A DNA stretch of 5,971 bases from Desulfobacterales bacterium. GTDB lineage: Bacteria; Desulfobacterota; Desulfobacteria; Desulfobacterales; JAFDCJ01. The stretch covers positions 1,432,101-1,438,071 of the forward strand of contig CP070771.1 in NCBI GenBank assembly GCA_020345785.1. Reading direction: 5' to 3'. Shown in pieces: positions 1 to 4,943 of this stretch (position 1 is its first letter; the number at the start of each line of letters is the position of its first letter). The notes under the pieces were generated by a model, which worked only from the letters and a program-made list of their open reading frames with translations, did not search any database and had not been told where the DNA came from. The translations under genes were made by a program, and so were the position numbers.

Positions 1-35
1 TAGTAACCTCCAAAAAGACCAACACAACAAAGCAT
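1..35 (-). CDS. Possible 5' end of a minus-strand gene running off the left edge
   Basis: On the minus strand an AAGGAGG ribosome binding site (positions 40-46) precedes an ATG at 33-35 by 4 nt. The frame is open to the window edge and reads MLCCVGLFGGY. A second GGAGG lies inside this frame at 7-11, about 6 nt from the edge. The true start could therefore be just outside the window, which would make the visible part a leader peptide or untranslated sequence. Eleven residues do not allow a family to be named. They are hydrophobic, with two adjacent cysteines. Confidence 0.3.
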   Translation of the reverse strand, partial: MLCCVGLFGGY

Positions 36-308
36 AAAGCCTCCTTTCTAATATAAAATCTATCCTTTAATATTCCCGGCTAGATAATGTCGGATGATTA
101 AAGTTTTATTGGGACTGTATTTTTTCCCTTAAAAACAGCAATTGTTTTTTTAATCTTTTGATTTCTATTGTTTAGCAATTAGCATGCCATATTATGATGG
201 TTAGTATATAACCGCTTTAAATCACTTGTGTTATTTACTTCCATGATTGATGTAAATGCTATTTTCTTGGAATAGGGGCATGGAAATGTGCGTAAAAATT
301 ATCCGATC
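36..308. other. AT-rich spacer without a recognisable gene
   Basis: I see no coding region here. The stretch is strongly AT-rich with several T and A runs. It contains two weak dyads: AAAAACA/TGTTTTT at 131-149, an A/T-only stem followed by T residues on the plus strand, and GGTTA/TAACC at 200-214. It probably includes the promoter of the gene leaving the left edge, but I cannot place -35 and -10 boxes with confidence. Confidence 0.4.
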
Positions 309-793
309 TTAGCATTGGAAGGGTATCCAGGCGCGTAAGAAGTATTCAGCTATAAGTTCTTTCTCTGGCTGTCCAGTTAAGAAAATAAGGTAGGCCTGAA
401 TCTGGCCTTTCGTGGTATTGTGGATTATCCCATATATTGTGGTTTGCCCAAAGCTTAAAAATTGCAGATTTATTGAGAGTATCGAGAATTCGGCAAAATT
501 GATGATATCCTCTAAAATTTCCTTTAAATTGGGTCCATCTTCCGCTTCACATTTCTTGCCAGAAGGCCAACTATCAATTTTGCCTGAAATATATCATATA
601 TTTTTCGTGTATCTTATTGTTTCATCCAATGTCAAATTATTGTATAAGAATCAGAGGGCGCACCAGTGGCAGATATCTGGTAGAATAGATTTCAAAAATT
701 AAAATGCTCATTGATAATTTCAATTTCTTTTTTTGTAACGTTACTTTCAATATTGAGGCACTCATCAATGACAATCCCATCGCGCTGCAGATC
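309..793 (-). pseudogene. Decayed minus-strand reading frame, family unknown
   Basis: Reading the minus strand, a frame with protein-like composition can be followed in pieces. Positions 793 to 695 read DLQRDGIVIDECLN and continue to NEHFNF, ending at a TGA (692-694) just after a run of five Ts. A one-base shift there joins a frame reading FLKSILPDICHWCAL. This hits TGA at 651-653, then FLYNNLTLDETIRYTKNI, then TGA at 594-596. After that come 94 open codons containing GPNLKEILEDIINFAEF and PEKELIAEYFLRAWIPFQC, ending in TAA at 309-311. No ATG with a ribosome binding site starts any piece. The charged, helix-like composition suggests a real but degraded gene with one frameshift and two nonsense codons; both TGAs could derive from CGA arginine codons. 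I do not recognise the family. The region is far more AT-rich than the peptidase gene that follows. The frame may be chance, so confidence is low. Confidence 0.3.
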
Positions 794-818
794 TTAAATC
801 TGAAAAAGGCGAAGTAAA

Positions 819-1955
819 ATGCCAGCCGAAATCAATCACGAAGAATATGTTTCCCGGCAAAACAGAGCCCAGAAATTAATGCAGGCAGCGGACATTCAGG
901 CATTATTGGTCACGGATCCCACCAACCTGTTTTATTTTACCGGAGCGTCGTATTTTGGCGAAATGTCCTACCCTAGACCGGCAGCACTGCTTATTCCCCG
1001 GGAAAAAGAAGCGATGCTGCTGACCCATGATTTTCATTTGGCCGTTCCCTGGCAGGGCGATGTCCGCGAATACCCGAAAGTCGGCGAACTGCCGGTGGAT
1101 ATGTTAAAGGACATGTTTTCCGATGCCGGGTGTGAGAGCGGAAGGATCGGAATGGAGTTGGGTCGCGAGCAGAGACTGGGCATGTCGTATTCGGATTTTC
1201 GGAAAGTCCGGGCCGCCCTTCCCGAAATAATCCCTGTTGATGCCGCCGGCATGATCTGGGACACCAGGATGCAGAAATCGGATGCGGAAATCGCCATTAT
1301 TCAGCAAGCCTGCAAAATTCATGATGATGTTTTCAAAAAGGTTTTCGATGCCGTAAAAGCCGGTATGACGACCCGCGAGATTGAACAGCTGTTTCGGATG
1401 GCAATCGCTGAGAGTGAATCCGATTCCGGCTGGGCAGTGGTCTGTGTGGGTGATTTTGATGAACACCAGGCCTCCGGGCCGACGCATCCGGATAAAGTGT
1501 TGCAAGCTGATGCGCTGCTCTGGGTGGACTTGGGCATCGTTCTGCGAGGTTATCATACGGACTACTGCCGCGGCCTGGTGGTGGGTGCGTTATCCGAAAC
1601 CCGCAAAGAGCTATGGGACAAGGTTCAGCAGGTCCTTCTGGCCGGCATTGAGAGCGTCAAAGCCGGCATCCCTGTATCCGCTGTCTATCAGGCCCAGCTC
1701 AGCAAGGCCGAAGAGCTGGGTCTCGATATGCAAACCTGGAAGGCACGCCGGTTTGGACATGGCAGTGGGCTGCACACGACGGAACCGCCCTATATCTCCG
1801 GGGATGATCATACGATTTTAAAACAGGGCGTGATTCTGCACATCGAACCCGGCTGTATCCAAAAGGACGGTATCTATGTGCGGGAAGAACAGGTTCTCGT
1901 AACGGAAACCGGCTGCAAGGTTCTTTCCAATGCTCCCTGGCAATTGTCAGCATAG
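819..1955 (+). CDS. M24 family metallopeptidase (creatinase / Xaa-Pro aminopeptidase type)
   Basis: This 378-residue cytosolic protein has the two-domain layout of the family: a creatinase-like N-terminal domain (about residues 10-145, with the LLVTDPTNLFYFTG strand typical of it) and a pita-bread M24 domain (about 155-370). The five metal ligands of the dinuclear centre are all visible: Asp237 (WVDLG), Asp248 (HTDYCRG), His314 (FGHGSG), Glu343 (HIEPG) and Glu357 (VREEQVLVTE). An active metal hydrolase is therefore likely. Relatives include Xaa-Pro peptidases, creatinase and DMSP lyase DddP. The sequence does not say which substrate is used, so the name should stay at family level. The start is the first ATG of the frame, with only a weak purine-rich leader (AAGGCGAAG) before it. 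The stop is TAG. The methyltransferase gene follows in the same direction after 101 bp, and co-transcription is possible. A small TTCAGT/ACTGAA hairpin at 1978-1997 in the gap lacks a T run and is not a convincing terminator. Confidence 0.9.
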   Translation: MPAEINHEEYVSRQNRAQKLMQAADIQALLVTDPTNLFYFTGASYFGEMSYPRPAALLIPREKEAMLLTHDFHLAVPWQGDVREYPKVGELPVDMLKDMFSDAGCESGRIGMELGREQRLGMSYSDFRKVRAALPEIIPVDAAGMIWDTRMQKSDAEIAIIQQACKIHDDVFKKVFDAVKAGMTTREIEQLFRMAIAESESDSGWAVVCVGDFDEHQASGPTHPDKVLQADALLWVDLGIVLRGYHTDYCRGLVVGALSETRKELWDKVQQVLLAGIESVKAGIPVSAVYQAQLSKAEELGLDMQTWKARRFGHGSGLHTTEPPYISGDDHTILKQGVILHIEPGCIQKDGIYVREEQVLVTETGCKVLSNAPWQLSA

Positions 1956-2056
1956 ACGAACAATTTGCCGACCTTCATTCAGTCTCCGAGTACTGAAGAG
2001 ATTTCTGCTTATGCAATATTTTATGTGAGTGCAAGGTGATATGACGGAGAGGCAAA

Positions 2057-3040
2057 GTGACGCTTACAAACCATCAATCGCCGATCGATGCCAATTCCGA
2101 AAACGCCCAGCAGTGGCGAACGGTTGTTACCTGCTATTCGGCCGTTGACAGGTTCTTCCCGGCCTGCGGGTTGTTCGACCTGACGGAGGGGATTTATCAC
2201 GGTAATCCCAAGACACCTTATGAACAGGCCGAGGCTAATCAGCTCGACTACCTGTTGGATCAGATCCGGTGCGAACCAGGCTGTCGTGTGCTGGACCTCG
2301 GCTGCGGGTACGGAACGCTCTTGGAGCGAATCCGGCAGCGCGGCGCCATAGGGATCGGAAACACCATTTCGCCCGAACAGCTGAAGTACTGCCGCGAAAA
2401 GAACCTCGATGTTTTTCTGATAGACTACCGCGCGATACCAGGCGAATGGGAAAGGACATTCGACGGGGTCATTGCCAACGGATCGATTGAACACTTCGTC
2501 CAACCGACCGATGCCGCTGCCGGAAAGCAGGACGACATCTATCGTCACCTGTTCGCCAAAGTCCACCGCCAGATTGATCCCAATTCTAACATGCGCCGCT
2601 TTGCGACGACGACGGTTCACTTCGTTCGAAAGCCATCAAATCCACTTGACGTATTTAAAAACCCCCTAACCTTTCGTTGGGGTTCGGATAATTTTCATTG
2701 GGCGGTTCTGGAACGCGGCTGGGGCGGCTATTACCCGGAGATCGGTCAATTGCGCCGCTGTGCGGATGGATATTTTGACCTGATCGATGAAGATGACGGG
2801 ACCGAGGATTATCGTTTTACCTCCGCCGAATGGCTGCGGCGGACACGCCGGGCGTTGTTATCCCTCAAGGTGGTAAAGATTGCGTACCGGTCTTTGCCGG
2901 TTTTGGTGCGATCCCCGGGACAGTTCATGACACTGCTCCTGAATCTTTTAAGCAGTGAGTCATGGAATTGGCAATTTCGCCCGCCAAACCCACCGACACG
3001 ACTGCTGCGACAAACATGGGCGTATTTAGATCGGCACTGA
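2057..3040 (+). CDS. SAM-dependent methyltransferase, cyclopropane-fatty-acid-synthase-like
   Basis: This 327-residue class I methyltransferase carries motif I as VLDLGCGYG (residues 78-86), the SAM-binding glycine loop. Family hallmarks of the CFA/mycolic-acid cyclopropane synthase group surround it: an upstream GLFDLTEGIYHGN segment ending in YEQAEANQ, then TISPEQL (103-109), IDYRAIP (122-128) and an acidic NGSIEHF (141-147). The C-terminal half (about 180-327) is less typical, with aromatic patches such as ERGWGGYYPEIG and a basic stretch RRTRRALLSLKVVK. It could dictate an unusual substrate or membrane contact. The product may modify lipid acyl chains or a small molecule; the substrate cannot be read from the sequence. 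The start is GTG, chosen because GGAGAGG lies at 2046-2052, 4 nt upstream. The ATG at 2041 is out of frame. The stop is TGA, so UGA is used as a terminator in this genome. A GC-rich hairpin follows 52 bp downstream. Confidence 0.85.
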   Translation: MTLTNHQSPIDANSENAQQWRTVVTCYSAVDRFFPACGLFDLTEGIYHGNPKTPYEQAEANQLDYLLDQIRCEPGCRVLDLGCGYGTLLERIRQRGAIGIGNTISPEQLKYCREKNLDVFLIDYRAIPGEWERTFDGVIANGSIEHFVQPTDAAAGKQDDIYRHLFAKVHRQIDPNSNMRRFATTTVHFVRKPSNPLDVFKNPLTFRWGSDNFHWAVLERGWGGYYPEIGQLRRCADGYFDLIDEDDGTEDYRFTSAEWLRRTRRALLSLKVVKIAYRSLPVLVRSPGQFMTLLLNLLSSESWNWQFRPPNPPTRLLRQTWAYLDRH

Positions 3041-3092
3041 CTATTTTGATAAAAAAATGATTCCCATAAGGTTTAGTATGTCAGTCCAGCCG

Positions 3093-3131
3093 CTGGCCGC
3101 CGAAGCTTGCCCGTATTGGGAGGGCGGCCAG
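3093..3131 (+). terminator. GC-rich hairpin downstream of the methyltransferase
   Basis: CTGGCCGCC (3093-3101) and GGCGGCCAG (3123-3131) are perfect inverted complements, giving a 9-bp stem around a 21-nt loop followed by GTTTG. The position, 52 bp after the methyltransferase stop, suits a transcript end. The loop is long and the T run short, so it could equally be an intergenic repeat. Part of it recurs near the right end of the window (5879-5897). Confidence 0.35.
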
Positions 3132-3160
3132 TTTGATCTAATGAGGAAACTTTAAAAAAG

Positions 3161-3276
3161 CGAATATCGAATTATGAATGTCGAATGTCGAAGGAAAGTA
3201 TTCTATCTTTTTTATAAAAAAGACTGAGCGGAGCGAAACCGCCCTTCGACATTCTACGGTTCGATATTCGATATTC
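3161..3276. repeat. Long imperfect inverted repeat (MITE/REP-like hairpin element)
   Basis: The left arm (3161-3194) and right arm (3243-3276) are imperfect inverted copies rich in TCGAA words. The inner 12 bases are perfect: GAATGTCGAAGG at 3183-3194 against CCTTCGACATTC at 3243-3254. The outer ends pair as GAATATCGAAT with ATTCGATATTC. The 48-nt centre includes a palindrome CTTTTTTATAAAAAAG at 3207-3222 and the phrase TGAGCGGAGCGAAACCG. There is no coding content; two minus-strand ORFs across it are translations of the repeat. Such hairpin cassettes are usually multicopy in their host genomes, but copy number cannot be seen here. Confidence 0.7.
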
Positions 3277-3277
3277 T

Positions 3278-3293
3278 GTCCGCCGCGGCGGAC
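3278..3293. repeat. 16-bp perfect GC palindrome GTCCGCCGCGGCGGAC
   Basis: This perfectly self-complementary sequence directly abuts the long inverted repeat on its right side. Its core CCGCCGCGGCGG recurs in the palindrome at 5946-5963, so it is probably a dispersed intergenic element and not part of a gene. Confidence 0.6.
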
Positions 3294-3331
3294 TGTTCCG
3301 TTTAGGTGAAGTTTCATACGAGGAGCACTCG

Positions 3332-3520
3332 TCACCAGGGCTCCCCGGTCTCATACCTTCTTTGCACATCAGCCAGGGCTGACAATTTCATAATCTCGAC
3401 CACCTTGGGGTCATGTCCGGTGTGGCTGATAAGGAAGAGATAGGTTTTGATAATCTGTTTTTTGGTATGCTCAAGCTGGATTTCATTCATGGGCTGTGGT
3501 TTGATCTGATCGGTATTCAT
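3332..3520 (-). CDS. Small protein of unknown function, 62 residues
   Basis: The frame reads MNTDQIKPQPMNEIQ at the start and ends ADVQRRYETGEPW before a TGA stop. I do not recognise a family. The protein is polar, without cysteines, signal peptide or membrane segment, and looks mostly helical (about residues 12-32 and 38-58). The ATG at 3518-3520 is preferred because AAAGGAG precedes it with 8-nt spacing. The longer in-frame version starting at 3559 has no ribosome binding site and would translate through a hairpin. That hairpin (3524-3547) pairs the GGAG of the ribosome binding site, hinting at translational control. The gene lies between two inverted-repeat elements and has no functional partner nearby. 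Confidence 0.6.
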   Translation of the reverse strand: MNTDQIKPQPMNEIQLEHTKKQIIKTYLFLISHTGHDPKVVEIMKLSALADVQRRYETGEPW

Positions 3521-3523
3521 AAA

Positions 3524-3547
3524 ATTTTCTCCTTTCACGGAGAAAAT
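3524..3547 (-). promoter_or_regulatory. Hairpin that sequesters the ribosome binding site of the 62-residue gene
   Basis: In the mRNA, ATTTTCTCC (3547-3539) pairs perfectly over 9 bp with GGAGAAAAT (3532-3524) around the loop GTGAAA. The GGAG of the ribosome binding site is in the 3' arm, and the ATG follows 3 nt after the stem. The stem is A/U-rich below a GC cap, so it could open with temperature, a protein, or an upstream ribosome. The structure is seen in the sequence; the regulatory role is inferred. Confidence 0.5.
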
Positions 3548-3561
3548 GATATCACACACCC

Positions 3562-3578
3562 GTGACAGATCCGGTCAC
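3562..3578. promoter_or_regulatory. Operator-like dyad upstream of the 62-residue gene
   Basis: GTGAC and GTCAC flank a 7-bp centre, 42 bp upstream of the start codon. The half-sites resemble CRP/FNR-class TGTGA/TCACA words, but the spacing is wrong for a standard CRP site. It may be a repressor or activator site, or part of a leader hairpin. Confidence 0.2.
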
Positions 3579-3674
3579 AATTTAGCCGAAATCCAGCAAG
3601 ATATGAATGTATATCAGTTTACCTGAGAATTAGGCGCTTAGTTATTTCTTTGCATTTTATGAAAAAATTTTTTC

Positions 3675-3739
3675 ATCACGAAAACACGAAACTTTTATTT
3701 TCACCTTTTCGTGTTTTTGTCCTTTCGTGCTTTCGTGAT
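3675..3739. repeat. Inverted repeat of CACGAAA words
   Basis: The 17-base arm at 3675-3691 (ATCACGAAAACACGAAA) pairs with 3723-3739 (TTTCGTGCTTTCGTGAT) with one mismatch across a 31-nt spacer that itself contains a further TTTTCGTGTTTTT. It lies in the spacer between the 62-residue gene and the MerB-like gene. ORFs crossing it on either strand are repeat translations. It is likely a dispersed intergenic hairpin. The rest of this spacer (3740-3864) holds only a small CCCGAT/ATCGGG dyad at 3758-3771. Confidence 0.6.
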
Positions 3740-3864
3740 TATTTTCTTTTTTGGTTCCCCGATGAATCGGGATTTCCGTTTCACCCCAAACGGCTCGTCC
3801 GGGATAGAAGATGAAAGAATTGTCAACCGGATACGAACCACTCTGAACCATCACCCTTGCGTCA

Positions 3865-4563
3865 TTATTGCTCAGGCGGCTGCCAAAAAGAACCCAACCC
3901 TTTCAACACCCCAATTAATTCCATCAGGTACTCCTGCATACGGGAAACGTAATCCGCGTCCAACCGCCTGGTAAAAAAATTGCCGGAAAAAAGTCCGACA
4001 ATATCAGACAGTTTATTGATTCCCTCTTCAGTATCAGCCTTAAAACCGCTCCAATTTCGAATATGTTCTTCCGACCGGAAGAGATTCATGGTACTTCAGG
4101 CATAAGGCAGGTCGTTGAACCAACGCCTGAACGGAACAGAGGTGTATCCCATTATACTTTCCGGTTCAGCGTTCAGAACTTTTCCATCCTTCATTTCCAC
4201 TCTGATTGGAGAACCGCAATCCAGACAGGGAGCATGAATTTGTACTGTTTTCCCCGGAAATAGCCAGCTGACCGCCAGCGATTCGAACCCTCATTGGCCG
4301 AACCACTTCTGTTGGCCGTCGATAGTGATGCGGTATTGTGTGGGAAGATTGCTAAAAGGAGGAAACGAGCCAATGTAGTCGGTATTGGGAAACAACCAGG
4401 CAGGAAAGCCTGGCGAATAAAGCTCATGCAACACTTTGCGAGCTTGCTCCACCGGCACATCCATTTTGGCTGCAATTTCTGTGTAGTGAGGTGCTTGACC
4501 GGTTTCCATCATGCGTTTCATGATGATTTGAAAAATTATGTCCAATTGATTTGGTTCACTCAT
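3865..4563 (-). CDS. Alkylmercury lyase (MerB)-like protein with two predicted selenocysteines
   Basis: One frame runs from ATG (4561-4563) to TAA (3865-3867), 232 residues, interrupted only by TGA at 4291-4293 (residue 91) and 4096-4098 (residue 156). AAGGAGG at 4568-4574, 4 nt upstream, fixes the start. Residues about 5-50 form a helical, winged-helix-like N-terminal domain (PHYTEIAAKMDVPVEQARKV). The rest follows the MerB catalytic domain: KWFGQ-U91-GFESLAVSWLFP matches the YAWCALDxLxFP region around catalytic Cys96 and Asp99, with Glu94 in the Asp99 place. PYA-U156-STMNLFRSEEH matches the FCxHVHFFASED region around Cys159. The Sec-to-Sec interval is 65 residues, against 63 in MerB. Both TGAs are followed by SECIS-like stem-loops. 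MerB breaks carbon-mercury bonds by thiol attack and proton transfer; two selenols would give far tighter mercury binding, but substrate and activity are inferred. Residues Cys113 and Cys116 (CLDC) are an additional thiol pair. The alternative is a pseudogene with two nonsense mutations, which is unlikely given their exact positions. UGA elsewhere in the window is an ordinary stop. Confidence 0.85.
4067..4082 (-). promoter_or_regulatory. SECIS-like stem-loop for the second UGA (Sec156)
   Basis: The mRNA reads UCUUCC-GGUC-GGAAGA, a perfect 6-bp stem with a GGUC loop placed 20-23 nt after the UGA at 4098-4096. Bacterial SECIS elements sit just downstream of the UGA inside the coding region and present a G, often GGU, in the apical loop to SelB. 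In E. coli fdhF, recalled from memory, the GGUC is about 19-22 nt after the UGA. Geometry and loop sequence agree closely. Confidence 0.75.
4267..4279 (-). promoter_or_regulatory. SECIS-like stem-loop for the first UGA (Sec91)
   Basis: The mRNA reads GCUG-GCGGU-CAGC, a 4-bp stem with a 5-nt loop 16-20 nt after the UGA at 4293-4291. A GGUC run falls at 18-21 nt, nearly the same register as the second element. A lower stem may form between GAAU (nt 7-10) and AUUUC (nt 30-34) across an internal loop. It is weaker than the second hairpin on its own. Confidence 0.6.
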
Positions 4564-4593
4564 ATTGCCTCCTTTTTTTGACTGAATTCGCAA

Positions 4594-4943
4594 GGGTTGC
4601 CTCTCTATGGAATGCGCCGAACCAACAAGGTTAAGGCTTCCAAAATAAAAATTAACGTCCCCTGCCTAAGTTTTAGGTTAAAGTTTAAGGAAAACCCTTG
4701 TCGGCCGTGACACGATCTGCGCTTCGAGGGAAAGCGGTACACTCAACGGACGAGCATGAAGAATAGAGAAAGCCGATATAGAGAATGGTTGCCAGATATC
4801 ATATTCAACGCTAAAGGAGCAAACCGATAGAATCTCAATATTTTTTCAGCAATCTATTGTCAAGAGAAATCTATTAGTCGCCGTGTAAAGGTAAAACCTT
4901 TTCAATTGTCATCCCGATAGAGTGGGATGGCTTATGAATGGAG
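4594..4943. other. Gene-free spacer between the MerB-like gene and the amidase gene
   Basis: No convincing coding region is present. A 24-codon plus-strand frame (4756-4830, beginning MKNRESRYREWLPD) has no good ribosome binding site or recognisable homology. Small dyads are CCTAA/TTAGG at 4666-4678 and AAAGGT/ACCTTT at 4887-4901. The word AATCTATT occurs twice, 17 nt apart, near 4852 and 4869. The promoter of the MerB-like gene must lie in the left part of this spacer, but I see no clear -35/-10 pair. Confidence 0.5.
4910..4929 (-). terminator. Candidate terminator hairpin after the amidase gene
   Basis: CATCCC and GGGATG form a 6-bp stem around an 8-nt loop, 15 nt downstream of the amidase stop codon. 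On the minus strand it is followed by ACAATTGAAAAGGTTTT, so the T run is displaced. It is positioned well but is a weak intrinsic terminator. Confidence 0.35.

Noticed and set aside
412..702. 96-residue plus-strand ORF
   Set aside because: No ribosome binding site or recognisable motif. The opposite strand reads more like protein.
3038..3040. UGA of the methyltransferase as a possible Sec codon
   Set aside because: Only CTA TTT follows before TGA TAA, with no conserved motif and no hairpin in the right place. It is an ordinary stop.
3138..3369. Two overlapping 65-residue minus-strand ORFs
   Set aside because: They mostly translate the inverted repeat and GC palindrome and have no ribosome binding site.
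3657..3974. ORFs at 3657-3854 (minus) and 3711-3974 (plus)
   Set aside because: They run through the CACGAAA inverted repeat and the 3' end of the MerB-like gene. Composition and starts are not gene-like.
3865..4089. Stand-alone 74-residue protein starting MNLFRSEEH
   Set aside because: This Met is an internal residue (159) of the MerB-like protein. No ribosome binding site precedes it, and the conserved motif begins upstream at the UGA.
4273..4298. tRNA T-arm-like GGGTTCGAATCG on the minus strand
   Set aside because: The flanks do not form the 5-bp T stem, and no acceptor or anticodon arm is present. It is coding sequence just after the first UGA.
3865..4563. Alternative genetic code (UGA as Trp or Gly) as the explanation of the in-frame UGAs
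   Set aside because: UGA ends the methyltransferase and the 62-residue gene in this window, and other genes use UGG for Trp normally.
4191..4581. ORFs 4191-4475 (minus, other frame) and 4294-4581 (plus)
   Set aside because: They are shadows of the MerB-like gene in other frames.
4291..4593. Stand-alone 100-residue protein ending KWFGQ
   Set aside because: It is the N-terminal part of the MerB-like gene, ended only by a UGA at a catalytic Cys position. The same frame continues, and its true start is 4563 by the ribosome binding site.
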